64,000 nt of DNA from an uncultured Pelagibacteraceae bacterium (lineage in GTDB: Bacteria > Pseudomonadota > Alphaproteobacteria > Pelagibacterales > Pelagibacteraceae). The DNA lies in assembly GCA_902562645.1 (NCBI GenBank), contig CACETY010000002.1:1-64000 (forward strand), given 5' to 3'. Numbering within the stretch: position 1 is the first letter of the stretch; every line of letters starts with the position of its first letter. Below, piece by piece: positions 53,612 to 64,000 of this stretch. Below the pieces are notes generated by a model, which saw only the letters and a list, made by a program, of their open reading frames with translations, was not told where the DNA came from and did not search any database. The position numbers were made by a program, and so were the translations under genes.

Positions 53612-53639
53612 TTATTTGAGTAAAACTAGGCATAAAAAT

Positions 53640-53670
53640 GTGACATATCTTCACTTTTAGTTGATATAAT
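53640..53670 (+). promoter_or_regulatory. Candidate promoter of the nuo operon
   Basis: GTGACA (53640-53645) and a consensus TATAAT (53665-53670) are 19 bases apart and end 20 bases before the nuoA start, in the only gap ahead of the operon. This would give a very short leader. Confidence 0.42.
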
Positions 53671-53690
53671 AGTTGTTACATAGGAATCAA

Positions 53691-54059
53691 ATGCTTGCGG
53701 AATTTTTAAAAGATTATCTACCGATAATACTATTTTTGATAATAGCTTTAGGCTTGAGCCTTGCATTTGTTGCAATTAACTACATTGCTGCTCCTAGCAA
53801 ACCTGATCCTGAGAAACTTTCTGCTTATGAATGTGGATTTGAACCTTTCAATGACTCTAGAATGGAATTTGATGTAAGGTTTTATTTGGTTGCAATATTA
53901 TTTATAATTTTTGATTTAGAAATTGCATTTTTATTCCCCTGGGCAATTTCACTTGGTGAAATCGGTTTATATGGTTTTTGCTCTATGATGTTATTTTTGT
54001 TTATTTTAACTGTAGGATTTATTTATGAATGGAAAAAAGGAGCTTTAGATTGGGAATAA
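53691..54059 (+). CDS. nuoA: NADH-quinone oxidoreductase subunit A
   Basis: Small membrane subunit of complex I, three membrane helices, 122 residues from the ATG at 53691. AGGA at 53682-53685 supports this start; the frame opens earlier at a TTG (53673), but the extra residues are not family-like. Landmarks are [16 protein letters not shown] (the quinone-site loop) and [12 protein letters not shown]. It is the first gene of the nuo operon. Confidence 0.97.
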   Translation: MLAEFLKDYLPIILFLIIALGLSLAFVAINYIAAPSKPDPEKLSAYECGFEPFNDSRMEFDVRFYLVAILFIIFDLEIAFLFPWAISLGEIGLYGFCSMMLFLFILTVGFIYEWKKGALDWE

Positions 54060-54060
54060 A

Positions 54061-54582
54061 ATGAATTTAGAAGATAGAAAAAAAGATATTCCTGAAGAGT
54101 TTAAAAAGTTAGCTCAAGATTTTAGTGATAACGGTTTCATAACAACATCACTAGACAATCTTGTTAATTGGGCAAGAACTGGTTCATTGCATTGGATGAC
54201 ATTTGGATTAGCATGCTGTGCTGTTGAAATGATGCAAACATCTATGCCAAGATATGATCTAGAAAGATTTGGTGCAGCACCAAGAGCATCACCACGTCAA
54301 TCAGATGTAATGATAGTGGCAGGCACTCTAACAAATAAAATGGCTCCTGCTTTAAGAAAAGTTTATGACCAGATGCCAGAACCTAGATATGTAATATCTA
54401 TGGGGAGTTGTGCAAATGGCGGAGGCTATTATCATTATTCATATTCTGTAGTGAGAGGTTGTGACCGCGTGGTGCCCGTTGATGTATATGTTCCTGGATG
54501 CCCTCCTTCAGCTGAAGCATTACTATATGGGATCTTACAATTACAGAAAAAAATTAGAAACAAAGGTTCTTTGGAAAGATAA
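54061..54582 (+). CDS. nuoB: NADH-quinone oxidoreductase subunit B
   Basis: Carries the N2 iron-sulfur cluster nearest the quinone. Visible cluster cysteines are in [21 protein letters not shown] and [14 protein letters not shown]. The 173 residues include [14 protein letters not shown] at the membrane face. It is one base after nuoA, and its stop overlaps the nuoC start. Confidence 0.98.
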   Translation: MNLEDRKKDIPEEFKKLAQDFSDNGFITTSLDNLVNWARTGSLHWMTFGLACCAVEMMQTSMPRYDLERFGAAPRASPRQSDVMIVAGTLTNKMAPALRKVYDQMPEPRYVISMGSCANGGGYYHYSYSVVRGCDRVVPVDVYVPGCPPSAEALLYGILQLQKKIRNKGSLER

Positions 54583-55175
54583 TGATGAAAAATCTTGAGG
54601 ATTTGGAAAAGTTTATAAACTCCGAATTAACATCTAAAATAAATAACTCATCTATAAGGCATGATAATATTTATATAAACATAGATCATGATGAATTGAT
54701 TGATGTTATTTCTTTTTTGAAGATTAATAAAGAAACTAAATTTAGGCAATTAATCGAAATTACAGCTGTAGATTATCCAGAAAATGAAAATAGATTTAAG
54801 ATGGTTTATTTACTATTAAGTCATGAATATAACCAAAGAATTATTATTGATTATTCAATCAAAGAAAAAGAAGTAATTTCATCAATAACTTCAATATTTC
54901 CAGCAGCAAATTGGATGGAAAGAGAAGTATTTGATATGTATGGGTTAAATTTTAAAAACCATCCTGATTTAAGACGGATTTTAACTGATTATGGTTTCGA
55001 GGGACATCCTTTAAGAAAAGATTTTCCACTTACTGGCCATAATGAAGTTCGTTATAGTGAAGAACAAAAAAAAGTGATCTATGAACCTGTAAAATTAGAA
55101 CAAAATTATAGAAATTTTGATTATGAAAGTCCTTGGGAAGGAACCAAATACATTAAAGAGATTAAAAAAAGCTAA
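54582..55175 (+). CDS. nuoC: NADH-quinone oxidoreductase subunit C
   Basis: The 30-kDa peripheral-arm subunit, 197 residues, separate rather than fused to NuoD. Family landmarks are [37 protein letters not shown] and [12 protein letters not shown]. It overlaps nuoB and nuoD by one base each, indicating coupled translation. Confidence 0.97.
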   Translation: MMKNLEDLEKFINSELTSKINNSSIRHDNIYINIDHDELIDVISFLKINKETKFRQLIEITAVDYPENENRFKMVYLLLSHEYNQRIIIDYSIKEKEVISSITSIFPAANWMEREVFDMYGLNFKNHPDLRRILTDYGFEGHPLRKDFPLTGHNEVRYSEEQKKVIYEPVKLEQNYRNFDYESPWEGTKYIKEIKKS

Positions 55176-56350
55176 TGGCAAAAGAAAAAAAAACATTAAA
55201 TTTAAATTTTGGACCACAACATCCTGCTGCGCATGGAGTTTTAAGATTAATACTTCAATTAGATGGAGAAGTTGTTGAAAAAGCTGATCCTCATATAGGA
55301 TTATTGCACAGAGGTACTGAGAAGTTAATAGAAAATAAAACTTATATCCAAGCAGTTCCTTATTTTGATCGTCTTGATTATGTAGCACCAATGAATCAGG
55401 AACATGCATTTGCTTTAGCTATAGAAAAAATTCTTAAAATTAAAGTTCCTACTAGAGCGAAATATATAAGAGTAATTTTCTGTGAGATAGGACGAATATT
55501 AAGCCACATTTTAAATGTAACTACTCAAGCAATGGATGTTGGAGCACTAACACCAACTTTGTGGGGATTTGAGGAACGAGAAAAATTAATGGGATTTTAT
55601 GAGAGGGTGTCTGGATCAAGGTTGCATGCTAATTATTTTAGAGCTGGCGGAGTACATAAAGATCTTCCTAGTGGACTTGATAGTGATATAGGTGAATTTT
55701 GCGAAAAATTCCCAAAAATTATTGATGATTTAGAAACTTTACTTACCGATAATAGAATATTTAAACAGAGAAATGTAGATATAGGAATTGTATCTAAACA
55801 AGATGCACTAGATTATTCTTTTTCAGGAGTAATGTTAAGAGGTTCTGGTGTAGCTTGGGATTTAAGAAGAAGTCAGCCTTATGATTGCTATGACGATTTA
55901 GAATTTAAAATTCCTGTTGGAAAAAATGGAGATTGCTATGACAGATATCTTTGCAGAATTGAAGAAATGAGAGAAAGTGTAAAAATTATTAAACAGTGTT
56001 TAACAAATATTCCAAAAGGACCAATTAAAACAGAAGACGGAAAGATTTCTCCTCCACCAAAAAAGGAACTTAAACAGTCTATGGAAGCATTAATACACCA
56101 CTTTAAGTTATTTACAGAGGGTTATAGAGTTGAAAAAGACGAAATATATACAGCAGTTGAGGCACCAAAAGGAGAATTTGGTGTTTATTTAATTTCTGAT
56201 GGTTCAAGTAAACCTTACAAGTGCAAGATCAGAGCTCCAGGATTTACTCACCTTCAAGCTATGGATTATTTAATAAAAGGTCATATGCTTGCTGATGTAC
56301 CTGCTGTATTGGGTTCAATGGATATTGTTTTTGGAGAGGTTGATAGATGA
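55175..56350 (+). CDS. nuoD: NADH-quinone oxidoreductase subunit D
   Basis: The 49-kDa subunit that forms the quinone site with NuoB; 391 residues. It starts [16 protein letters not shown], has [32 protein letters not shown] and [14 protein letters not shown], and ends [10 protein letters not shown], all typical. It overlaps nuoE by four bases (ATGA). Confidence 0.98.
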   Translation: MAKEKKTLNLNFGPQHPAAHGVLRLILQLDGEVVEKADPHIGLLHRGTEKLIENKTYIQAVPYFDRLDYVAPMNQEHAFALAIEKILKIKVPTRAKYIRVIFCEIGRILSHILNVTTQAMDVGALTPTLWGFEEREKLMGFYERVSGSRLHANYFRAGGVHKDLPSGLDSDIGEFCEKFPKIIDDLETLLTDNRIFKQRNVDIGIVSKQDALDYSFSGVMLRGSGVAWDLRRSQPYDCYDDLEFKIPVGKNGDCYDRYLCRIEEMRESVKIIKQCLTNIPKGPIKTEDGKISPPPKKELKQSMEALIHHFKLFTEGYRVEKDEIYTAVEAPKGEFGVYLISDGSSKPYKCKIRAPGFTHLQAMDYLIKGHMLADVPAVLGSMDIVFGEVDR

Positions 56351-56955
56351 GTGTAAAAAAAATTCACAAAGAACAGCCTGAAACTTTTAAATTTGATGAT
56401 AAAAGTATGGAGGCTGCAAATAAAATAGTTTCTAATTATCCTGATGGAAAACAGCAGAGCGCAGTCATGGCTTTGTTATATATAGCTCAAAGGCAAAATG
56501 ACAATTGGATACCGTTACAAGCAATGAAATACATAGCTAAATTTTTAGACATGCCATATATAAAAGTTTATGAAGTAGCAACTTTTTATTCAATGTATAA
56601 TTTATCTCCAGTTGGTAAATATTTTTTTCAAATTTGTACTACAACACCTTGCATGCTTAGAGGTGCGTATGATTTGGTAAAAGTTTGTAAAAACAAAATA
56701 TCTGAAAAAGAAAATGTATTATCTGACGATGGAAAAATTTCTTGGATGGAAGTTGAATGTTTAGGTGCATGTGTTAACGCTCCAATGATGCAAGTTAATG
56801 ATGATTATTATGAAGATTTGAATGATAAAAAACTTGAAGAAATAATTGAGACGATATACCAAAATAAAATTCCAAAGCCAGGATCTTATTCTGGAAGAAT
56901 AAATACAGAACCAGTTAATAATCGAAAAACTTTATTAGGTAACAAAAATGCTTAA
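56347..56955 (+). CDS. nuoE: NADH-quinone oxidoreductase subunit E
   Basis: The 24-kDa subunit with a 2Fe-2S cluster, part of the NADH-oxidising module; 202 residues. The four cluster cysteines are in [13 protein letters not shown] and [13 protein letters not shown]. It overlaps nuoF by eight bases. Confidence 0.97.
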   Translation: MSVKKIHKEQPETFKFDDKSMEAANKIVSNYPDGKQQSAVMALLYIAQRQNDNWIPLQAMKYIAKFLDMPYIKVYEVATFYSMYNLSPVGKYFFQICTTTPCMLRGAYDLVKVCKNKISEKENVLSDDGKISWMEVECLGACVNAPMMQVNDDYYEDLNDKKLEEIIETIYQNKIPKPGSYSGRINTEPVNNRKTLLGNKNA

Positions 56956-58279
56956 AGACGAAGATAGAATATTTCAAAATTTATACAATGACAGTGGTGC
57001 AGACATCGAATCTGCTAAATTAAGAAATGATTGGAATGGAACAAAAGAAATTTTAGAAAAAGGAAGAGAGTGGATAATCAACGAAGTTAAATCCTCTGAA
57101 CTTAGAGGACGTGGTGGTGCTGGTTTTCCAACTGGTCTAAAATGGTCTTTTGCACCTAAAGAGGTGGGGTCTAGACCACATTATTTAGTTATCAATGCAG
57201 ATGAATCCGAACCTGGAACATGTAAAGATAGAGATATATTAAGATTTGAACCTCACAAATTAATAGAAGGATGCTTAATTGCTTCTTACGCAGTTAATGC
57301 CCATAAATGTTATATTTATATAAGAGGTGAATATTTTAACGAAGGGCAAAAACTTCAAACTGCAATCGATGAGGCTTATAAAAATAATTTAATTGGTAAA
57401 AATGCCTTAAATTCAGGATGGGATTTAGATATTTATATTCATTACGGAGCTGGAGCTTACATTTGTGGTGAAGAAACTGCACTACTTGAGAGTTTGGAAG
57501 GAAAAAAGGGTCAACCAAGATTAAAGCCACCATTTCCTGCATTAATTGGATTATATGGATGTCCTACTATTATAAATAATGTTGAGACTGTTGCAGCTGT
57601 TCCGACAATTCTAAGAAGAGGTGCAAAATGGTTTAGTTCACTTGGAAGAGCTAAAAACACTGGAACAAAAATTTATTGTATTTCTGGAAATGTAAATAAC
57701 CCATGTAACGTTGAGGAAGAAATGGGAGTTCCACTTAAGGAATTAATTGAAACCCACGCAGGAGGTGTAGTTGGTGGATGGGAAAATCTCAAAGCAGTAA
57801 TACCTGGTGGTTCTTCAATGCCAATGTTACCTAAAGAAATTTGTGACAATATGAAAATGGATTTTGATGCATGTGTTGAAAATAAAACAGGACTAGGAAC
57901 AGCTGGTATTGTTGTGATTAATAATGACCAAGATATTATTAAGTGTATGGCAAGAATAGCTAGATTTTATAAACACGAAAGTTGTGGTCAGTGTACTCCA
58001 TGTAGAGAAGGATCTGGATGGATGTGGAGAATGTTGGAAAGAATGGCAGCAGGTGAGGCAACCCCAGACGAAGTGGATATGCTTTTTGATGTAACAAAAC
58101 AAATAGAAGGTCATACTATTTGTGCATTTGGCGAAGGTTCCTCTTGGCCAGTTCAAGGATTAATCAGACATTTTAAAGATGAAATACTTGAAAGAAATAA
58201 ATTTGACCCTGTCGTGAAAAAAAACAAAAATATTCCATACCTTGTTGATCAACATTTGTTAGAAAAAGAAAATGCCTAA
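56948..58279 (+). CDS. nuoF: NADH-quinone oxidoreductase subunit F
   Basis: The NADH- and FMN-binding subunit with a 4Fe-4S cluster; 443 residues. NADH/FMN motifs are [16 protein letters not shown] and [19 protein letters not shown], and the cluster cysteines are in [12 protein letters not shown] plus a later TICAFG. It overlaps nuoG by eight bases. Confidence 0.98.
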   Translation: MLKDEDRIFQNLYNDSGADIESAKLRNDWNGTKEILEKGREWIINEVKSSELRGRGGAGFPTGLKWSFAPKEVGSRPHYLVINADESEPGTCKDRDILRFEPHKLIEGCLIASYAVNAHKCYIYIRGEYFNEGQKLQTAIDEAYKNNLIGKNALNSGWDLDIYIHYGAGAYICGEETALLESLEGKKGQPRLKPPFPALIGLYGCPTIINNVETVAAVPTILRRGAKWFSSLGRAKNTGTKIYCISGNVNNPCNVEEEMGVPLKELIETHAGGVVGGWENLKAVIPGGSSMPMLPKEICDNMKMDFDACVENKTGLGTAGIVVINNDQDIIKCMARIARFYKHESCGQCTPCREGSGWMWRMLERMAAGEATPDEVDMLFDVTKQIEGHTICAFGEGSSWPVQGLIRHFKDEILERNKFDPVVKKNKNIPYLVDQHLLEKENA

Positions 58280-60299
58280 ATTAAAAGTAAACGATATTGA
58301 TATTGAAGTTGAAGATGGTCTAACTGTACTCCAAGCTTGTGAACAAGCTGGAGCTGAAATACCAAGATTTTGTTATCATGAAAAACTTTCCATTGCTGGG
58401 AATTGTCGTATGTGTTTAGTTGAAATGGAAAAATCTCCAAAACCAATAGCTTCATGTGCAATGCCTGCAGCTGAAGGTATGGTTATTAAAACAAACACAG
58501 AAAAAGTTGAAAAAGCAAGAAAAGGTGTGATGGAGTTTTTGTTGGCCAACCATCCTTTAGATTGTCCTGTTTGTGATCAGGGTGGTGAGTGTGATTTACA
58601 GGATCAATCAATGTTTTATGGAATTGATAAATCACGATTTAAAGAGAATAAAAGATATGTACCTGAAAAATACATGGGTCCATTAATAAAAACTCAAATG
58701 ACTAGATGCATACATTGTACTAGATGTATTAGATTTGCTACTGAAGTAGCGGGTGTGCCAGAATTAGGAGCGATCGGACGTGGAGAAAATATGGAAATTA
58801 CTACATATTTAGAGAAATCCATGGAGTCTGAAATGTCAGCTAATGTAATTGATTTATGTCCAGTAGGTGCATTAACTTCTAAACCCTATGTGTTCGAGGC
58901 AAGACCTTGGGAACTTAAAAAGACTGAAACAATTGATGTTATGGATGCTGTTGGGTCAAACATTAGAGTTGATACTTATGATTGGGAAGTAAAAAGGGTA
59001 TTACCAAGAATTAATGAGGAAATTAATGAGGAGTGGATTTCTGATAAAACACGATATGCATGTGATGGATTAAAAAATCAACGATTAGACATCCCATTAA
59101 TAAAAAATAATGGAAATTTTGAAGAAATAAGTTGGCAAGATGCATACAAAAAAATCAAAGAAAAAATTTTAAAAACATTACCAGATAAAATAGTTGGTTT
59201 AACTGGCGATATGACAAACATGGAAACTATGTTTAGTGTTAAAAACTTATTTCAAAAAACTTTAAATTCTAGTTATTTAGACTCTAGATCTAACCATACT
59301 TACATAAATTTTGAAAAAAGAAGTAACTACCTATTTAACTCTAGTATAGAAGGGATTGAAGAAAGCGATCTTATATTATTAATAGGCACAAACCCCAGAT
59401 TTGAAGCAACTATATTAAACTCAAGAATAAGAAAAACTTATTTAAAAAATCAAACTGAAATATTTTCTTTGAAGGATTTGGGTGATTTAACTTATCCTTA
59501 TAAAGTTTTAGAAAATAATTCAAAAGTAATAAATGAAATAATTAAAAATAAACATGATCTTTCGAATAAAATTTTTAGTGCAGAAAAACCTATAATTATT
59601 TTAGGCCAATCAATTTTAAACAGTAACAATGGTGCATATATTTTTGAGGAGTTAAAAAAGTATTTAACTAGCATTAATAAAATTAATGATAATTGGAATT
59701 CACTAAATATTTTGTCAAAAGATGCATCAGCTGTTGGTTCTTATGATTTAGGCATTTTTTCTTCAAACGATGGAAGCAATAAAACTCTTAAAAAAATTGA
59801 AGACAATGAAGCAGAAATTGTTTTTTTATTTGGTCAAGATAATCTCAAAATTAAAAAAAATAATGAGTTTTTAATTTATATTGGAAGTCATGGTGATCTA
59901 GGTGCAGGTATGGCAGATCTTATTTTGCCTGGTGCTGCATACACTGAACAAGATGGTTATTTCACTAACTTAGAAGGAAAGCTCCAAAAAGCTTATAAAG
60001 CATCATATCCACCAGGAGAAGCTAAAGAAGATTGGCAAATAATTAATGAGTTATCAGCTGTAATCAGTGGAAAGGCTTTATTTGATAATAAAACGGTTCT
60101 AATTAAATCCATGCATGACTATCTAAATAATGAAAATAATAAAAAATTTGAAGTACCTACATATAACTTAAGTGATGAAAAAATATTAGTTGAGGATATT
60201 GATTATTATTATTCTAATACAATTGCTCGCGCATCCAAAACAATGTCGGAATGTAGATACGCAAGAAATAATTTAAAAAAAACTGGAACAGAGGGCTAA
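58272..60299 (+). CDS. nuoG: NADH-quinone oxidoreductase subunit G
   Basis: The 75-kDa subunit with several iron-sulfur clusters; 675 residues. The 2Fe-2S ferredoxin part has [20 protein letters not shown], the 4Fe-4S parts [20 protein letters not shown] and [15 protein letters not shown] molybdopterin-oxidoreductase-like half follows, lacking the usual cofactor set, as in other NuoG proteins. It abuts nuoH with a one-base overlap. Confidence 0.97.
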   Translation: MPKLKVNDIDIEVEDGLTVLQACEQAGAEIPRFCYHEKLSIAGNCRMCLVEMEKSPKPIASCAMPAAEGMVIKTNTEKVEKARKGVMEFLLANHPLDCPVCDQGGECDLQDQSMFYGIDKSRFKENKRYVPEKYMGPLIKTQMTRCIHCTRCIRFATEVAGVPELGAIGRGENMEITTYLEKSMESEMSANVIDLCPVGALTSKPYVFEARPWELKKTETIDVMDAVGSNIRVDTYDWEVKRVLPRINEEINEEWISDKTRYACDGLKNQRLDIPLIKNNGNFEEISWQDAYKKIKEKILKTLPDKIVGLTGDMTNMETMFSVKNLFQKTLNSSYLDSRSNHTYINFEKRSNYLFNSSIEGIEESDLILLIGTNPRFEATILNSRIRKTYLKNQTEIFSLKDLGDLTYPYKVLENNSKVINEIIKNKHDLSNKIFSAEKPIIILGQSILNSNNGAYIFEELKKYLTSINKINDNWNSLNILSKDASAVGSYDLGIFSSNDGSNKTLKKIEDNEAEIVFLFGQDNLKIKKNNEFLIYIGSHGDLGAGMADLILPGAAYTEQDGYFTNLEGKLQKAYKASYPPGEAKEDWQIINELSAVISGKALFDNKTVLIKSMHDYLNNENNKKFEVPTYNLSDEKILVEDIDYYYSNTIARASKTMSECRYARNNLKKTGTEG

Positions 60300-61300
60300 T
60301 GGACTCTTATTTTTCAATATTATTTACTGAAGTTTATAAAATACTCTTTCTATTGGTTCCTGTTTTGGTCTCTGTAGCAATGATAGTTTGGCTTGATAGA
60401 AGAGTTTGGGCCTTTGTACAAAAAAGGAGAGGACCCAATGTTGTTGGTCCATTTGGTTTATTTCAATCATTAGCTGATGCATTAAAATATATCTTTAAAG
60501 AAATAATAATACCTGCAAGTTCAAACAAGCTTGTATTTGTGCTAGCTCCAATCGTGACTATGACATTAGCATTAATATCATGGGCAGTAATACCATTTGA
60601 TGAAGATTTTGTTCTAGCTGACATCAATGTTGGTATTTTATATCTTTTTGCAATTTCATCATTAGGTGTATATGGAATAATTATGGGAGGATGGGCCTCA
60701 AATTCTAAATACCCTTTTTTAGGTGCAATCAGATCTGCTGCACAAATGGTATCATATGAAGTTTCTATAGGAGTCATAATAATCAATGTTCTATTATGTG
60801 TTGGATCTTTAAACTTAAGCGACATCGTTATGGCACAACAAAATTTATGGTTTGTAATTCCTTTGTTTCCTATGTTTGTAATTTTTTTTATTTCTGCATT
60901 AGCAGAAACAAATCGTCCTCCATTTGATTTGCCAGAAGCAGAAGCAGAATTAGTAGCTGGATATCAAACAGAATATTCAGGAATGATGTATGCTATGTTT
61001 TGGTTAGGAGAGTATGCAAACATTCTATTAATGTGTGCAATGGGATCAATTTTATTTTTGGGTGGCTGGTTGTCTCCGATAGATGTTTTCCCATTTAATG
61101 CTATTCCAGGTCCATTTTGGCTTATCTTTAAAATATTATTTTTATTTATTTTATTTGCGTTAGTTAAAGCAACTGTTCCGAGATACAGATATGACCAATT
61201 AATGAAGCTTGGTTGGAAGATATTTCTCCCATTTTCACTGTTTTATGTTGTTTTAACTTCAAGTTTTTTACTATATTTTGATTTACTACCAGGAAAATAA
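60299..61300 (+). CDS. nuoH: NADH-quinone oxidoreductase subunit H
   Basis: Membrane subunit at the quinone entry, 333 residues with eight helices. The conserved cytoplasmic loop [20 protein letters not shown] and the N-terminal [19 protein letters not shown] are intact. It precedes nuoI by zero bases. Confidence 0.98.
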   Translation: MDSYFSILFTEVYKILFLLVPVLVSVAMIVWLDRRVWAFVQKRRGPNVVGPFGLFQSLADALKYIFKEIIIPASSNKLVFVLAPIVTMTLALISWAVIPFDEDFVLADINVGILYLFAISSLGVYGIIMGGWASNSKYPFLGAIRSAAQMVSYEVSIGVIIINVLLCVGSLNLSDIVMAQQNLWFVIPLFPMFVIFFISALAETNRPPFDLPEAEAELVAGYQTEYSGMMYAMFWLGEYANILLMCAMGSILFLGGWLSPIDVFPFNAIPGPFWLIFKILFLFILFALVKATVPRYRYDQLMKLGWKIFLPFSLFYVVLTSSFLLYFDLLPGK

Positions 61301-61786
61301 ATGAAAATTTCAAGATTATTAAAAACTATATTCATGATTGATTTTGTGACTGGTTTATTAATTGCAATAAAAGAGACTTTTAAGACAAAAAAGACAATTA
61401 ATTATCCCTTTGAAAAGGGATCTTTAGGAACAAGGTCTAGAGGAGAGCACGCTCTTAGAAGGTATCCTAATGGTGAAGAAAGATGTATAGCGTGTAAGCT
61501 TTGTGAAGCTGTGTGTCCTGCTCAAGCTATTACAATTGAATCAAAAGAAAGAGATGATGGTAGTAGAAAAACAGTGAGATATGATATTGATATGCTTAAG
61601 TGCATATACTGTGGTCTTTGTGAAGAGTCATGTCCTGTAGATGCAATTGTCCAAGGTCCTAATTTTGAATTTGCAACAGAGTCGAGAGAAGAACTTTATT
61701 ATACAAAAGAAAAACTCTTGGAAAATGGAGACAGGTGGGAAAACATTTTAGCCGCTAATATAAAGGCTGACAGTTCTCACAGGTAA
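61301..61786 (+). CDS. nuoI: NADH-quinone oxidoreductase subunit I
   Basis: Ferredoxin-like subunit with two 4Fe-4S clusters; 161 residues. Both cysteine motifs are visible: [16 protein letters not shown] and [16 protein letters not shown]. It links the peripheral chain to NuoB. Starts directly after the nuoH stop. Confidence 0.98.
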   Translation: MKISRLLKTIFMIDFVTGLLIAIKETFKTKKTINYPFEKGSLGTRSRGEHALRRYPNGEERCIACKLCEAVCPAQAITIESKERDDGSRKTVRYDIDMLKCIYCGLCEESCPVDAIVQGPNFEFATESREELYYTKEKLLENGDRWENILAANIKADSSHR

Positions 61787-61790
61787 TCTT

Positions 61791-62426
61791 ATGATTGCAC
61801 ACTCAGTTTTCTTCTATATTTTCTCCTTTATAGCTATTATTTCTGCTGTCATGGTAACTGTATCAAAAAATACAGTTCACTCTGTATTTTTTTTAATCCT
61901 CGATTTTATTAGTATATCCTGTTTGTTTATTATGATAGGTGCAGAATTTTTAGGCATGATAATGCTTATAGTTTATGTTGGAGCGGTTGCAGTTTTATTT
62001 TTATTTGTTGTAATGATGTTAAACGTAGCTGAACAAAAAGGTCAGTGGTTTAGCTCAAGGTGGGATGGCGGAACCCATATACCAGTTGGTTTATTAGTTA
62101 GCTTAATTATTTTTTTTGAACTTATAATTGTAATTGGAGGATGGAAATATAAACCCGATTTATTAAATAGTCTCTCTATAAACATATCTAATGAAGTCAC
62201 TAATACTAGATCTATTGGAAATGTTTTATATACGGATTATATACTTCTATTTCAAATTTCAGGAATGATTTTGTTAGTTGCTATGATAGGAGCAATTGTT
62301 TTAACTTATAGAGAAAGAGCCGGAGTTAAAAGACAGAGTTATGTTAAACAAATTTCTAGAGAAAAAAATGAAGGTGTTGATTTAGTTGAGGCTGAGAGAA
62401 ATAAAGGAGTTAAAATAGATGTTTAG
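61791..62426 (+). CDS. nuoJ: NADH-quinone oxidoreductase subunit J
   Basis: Membrane subunit of 211 residues with five helices; the conserved third-helix part [20 protein letters not shown] is present. The C-terminus is extended and charged ([20 protein letters not shown]). It overlaps nuoK by eight bases. Confidence 0.96.
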   Translation: MIAHSVFFYIFSFIAIISAVMVTVSKNTVHSVFFLILDFISISCLFIMIGAEFLGMIMLIVYVGAVAVLFLFVVMMLNVAEQKGQWFSSRWDGGTHIPVGLLVSLIIFFELIIVIGGWKYKPDLLNSLSINISNEVTNTRSIGNVLYTDYILLFQISGMILLVAMIGAIVLTYRERAGVKRQSYVKQISREKNEGVDLVEAERNKGVKIDV

Positions 62427-62730
62427 CATAGGTTTAGGACATTATTTAACATTAGCTGCAATTATATTTACTATTGGTGTTGTAGGGATTTTTCTTAATA
62501 GAAAAAATGTAATAGTTATTTTAATGAGTATTGAGCTAATTTTACTAGCAGTAAACATAAACCTTGTTGCCTTTTCAATATTTATCAATGATTTAAGTGG
62601 ACAAATATTTACTTTATTTATTTTAACAGTTGCTGCTGCTGAGGCTGCTATCGGGTTAGCTATAATTGTAGTTTATTTTAGAAATTCAGACACAATAAGA
62701 GTTGAAGAAATTAAAAATTTAAAAGGATAA
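62419..62730 (+). CDS. nuoK: NADH-quinone oxidoreductase subunit K
   Basis: Small proton-channel-related subunit, 103 residues with three helices, starting [20 protein letters not shown]. Conserved glutamates for proton transfer are visible in [17 protein letters not shown] and [14 protein letters not shown]. It ends one base before the nuoL start. Confidence 0.97.
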   Translation: MFSIGLGHYLTLAAIIFTIGVVGIFLNRKNVIVILMSIELILLAVNINLVAFSIFINDLSGQIFTLFILTVAAAEAAIGLAIIVVYFRNSDTIRVEEIKNLKG

Positions 62731-62731
62731 A

Positions 62732-64000
62732 ATGGAATACCTAATTTTATTTCTACCTCTAATAGGAGCTGTAATTAGTGGTTTTTTTGGAAAGAAAATA
62801 GGAGACAGAAATTCTCAAATTTTGACAAGTTTGTTTGTGAGTATTTCAGCAATACTCTCTTTAATTGTTTTGTATAAAGTTATTAGTTTAGATTACTCAA
62901 ACAATCTTGTTATAGCTACCTGGATTAACTCTGGAACATTAAATGTTAATTGGTCCATAAAAATTGACTCCTTATCAGTAGTTATGTTTGTTGTGGTAAA
63001 TTTTGTTTCAGCTTTAGTTCATATTTACTCAATTGGTTACATGTCACACGATCCACATAAAACAAGATTTATGGCATATTTGTCCTTATTTACTTTTGCA
63101 ATGTTAACTTTAGTAAGTTCAGACAACTTTATTCAACTATTTTTTGGGTGGGAAGGTGTAGGCTTATGCTCATATTTTTTAATTGGATTTTGGTTTAAAA
63201 AAGAGAGTGCAAACAAGGCTGCAATAAAAGCCTTTGTTGTTAATAGAGTTGGTGACTTTGGTCTAGCTCTTGGAATTTTTCTTATTTTTTATATTTTTGG
63301 TACAGTCAATTATGATGAGGTTTTTGCACAAATTCCAAATGTTTTAGATCAAGAAATTAATTTCATAGGTATTAATATAGAAATTATTGATTTGATTTGT
63401 TTGCTTTTATTAATTGGAGCAATGGGTAAATCAGCTCAATTTTTATTGCATACATGGTTGCCTGATGCAATGGAAGGCCCAACGCCAGTATCCGCATTAA
63501 TTCATGCGGCAACAATGGTAACAGCAGGAGTATTCCTGATTGTTAGATGCTCACCTATATATGAATATTCTCCATTATCTCTCACAGTTATAACCATAAT
63601 TGGAATGACTACTGCTTTCTTTGCAGCAACTATTGCACTTGTTCAAAATGATATAAAAAAAATTATTGCTTATTCTACTTGTAGTCAATTGGGCTATATG
63701 TTTTTTGCTGCTGGAGTAGGTGCATACAATGTTGCGATGTTTCATCTATTTACACATGCTTTTTTTAAAGCTTTGCTATTTTTAGGAGCTGGTGCTGTAA
63801 TTCATTCGTTTAATGAGGAACAAGATATAAATAAAATGGGTGGAGTTATAAAGAAACTTCCATACACATATGTATTAATGCTTATTGGGACTCTTGCTTT
63901 AACAGGTTTCCCTTTTTTATCAGGTTTTTATTCTAAAGATGCAATAATAGAATTTGCTTACCTAAGAGGAAATGGAGTTGGAATGCTTGCGGCTTTTGTG
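62732..64000 (+). CDS. nuoL: NADH-quinone oxidoreductase subunit L (3' end cut off)
   Basis: First 423 codons of the antiporter-like proton-pumping subunit; full NuoL proteins have over 600 residues, so the rest lies beyond the window. It begins [17 protein letters not shown]. The motifs [20 protein letters not shown] and [17 protein letters not shown] are characteristic. It is preceded by an AAGGA-type site and follows nuoK by one base. Confidence 0.97.
   Translation, partial: MEYLILFLPLIGAVISGFFGKKIGDRNSQILTSLFVSISAILSLIVLYKVISLDYSNNLVIATWINSGTLNVNWSIKIDSLSVVMFVVVNFVSALVHIYSIGYMSHDPHKTRFMAYLSLFTFAMLTLVSSDNFIQLFFGWEGVGLCSYFLIGFWFKKESANKAAIKAFVVNRVGDFGLALGIFLIFYIFGTVNYDEVFAQIPNVLDQEINFIGINIEIIDLICLLLLIGAMGKSAQFLLHTWLPDAMEGPTPVSALIHAATMVTAGVFLIVRCSPIYEYSPLSLTVITIIGMTTAFFAATIALVQNDIKKIIAYSTCSQLGYMFFAAGVGAYNVAMFHLFTHAFFKALLFLGAGAVIHSFNEEQDINKMGGVIKKLPYTYVLMLIGTLALTGFPFLSGFYSKDAIIEFAYLRGNGVGMLAAFV

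Noticed and set aside
53463-53660. 65-codon open frame across the tRNA pair
   Set aside because: It lies over tRNA-Val and tRNA-Asp and reads through their conserved loops; a known type of false gene over tRNAs.
1-64000. CRISPR arrays, insertion sequences, prophage, toxin-antitoxin or defence genes
   Set aside because: No repeated spacers, transposase, integrase, terminal repeats or recognisable defence domains were found on either strand.

Overview
The window looks like a piece of a streamlined, very AT-rich alphaproteobacterial chromosome, most probably SAR11 (Pelagibacterales). The reasons are the strong A/T codon bias and K/N/I-rich proteins, gaps of only a few bases between most genes, many stop/start overlaps, and a gene content typical of that group: oxidation of methylated amines, ABC and TRAP importers, 14-subunit-type complex I genes, and no mobile elements. 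The assignment is by inference; no 16S rRNA gene is present. No insertion sequence, phage gene, CRISPR array or gap of more than 300 bases without a gene was seen. Layout: 1-4997 (+) holds the end of an Fe3+/polyamine-type ABC ATPase, a dimethylglycine/sarcosine-dehydrogenase-like flavoprotein, a TauD-type dioxygenase and an AEC carrier. 4983-7084 (-) holds a GMP reductase and a D-malate/tartrate dehydrogenase. 7190-15066 (+) holds a fluoroacetate-dehalogenase-like hydrolase, TldD/TldE, a TPR protein, a phosphatase, an aminotransferase, a SOUL protein and a cupin. 15135-17708 (-) holds a small basic protein with a structured leader, a Gfo/Idh/MocA oxidoreductase and a sugar-phosphate isomerase-like protein. 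17825-26035 (+) is a sugar/polyol ABC import operon with two ATPases, followed by DhaL, DhaK and a secreted polysaccharide-lyase-like protein. 31707-26056 (-) is a compact six-gene operon: GMC oxidoreductase, TerC-like protein, SDR, M23, FAH-fold hydratase and M24-fold hydrolase. 31790-40640 (+) holds a Baeyer-Villiger-type monooxygenase, an FKBP-rhodanese fusion, an SDR/ALDH/hydroxyisobutyrate-dehydrogenase-like trio and a TRAP transporter. 40630-47323 is mixed: DMT and NCS1 permeases, a zinc alcohol dehydrogenase, a DUF3047 protein, a YbgC thioesterase, a family-5 uracil-DNA glycosylase, a beta-hydroxyacid dehydrogenase, a DUF1289 protein and two very small membrane proteins. 47405-53611 is a protein quality-control block (tRNA-Leu, tig, clpP, clpX, lon, tRNA-Val, tRNA-Asp). 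53691-64000 is the respiratory complex I operon nuoABCDEFGHIJKL, with nuoL cut by the window end. Taken together, the accessory part is a set of import-plus-oxidation cassettes for small organic compounds: methylated amines, polyols or trioses, and keto or hydroxy acids. Their reducing equivalents would enter the respiratory chain through the adjacent NADH dehydrogenase genes. The most unusual signals are an alternating inverted-repeat array with two mutually exclusive hairpins in front of an orphan 63-residue protein (15364-15420), intrinsic terminators just after both periplasmic binding-protein genes, a periplasmic FKBP fused to a rhodanese domain lacking its cysteine, a hydrolase with the full fluoroacetate-dehalogenase residue set, and a polysaccharide-lyase-like secreted protein in a group not known for polysaccharide use.
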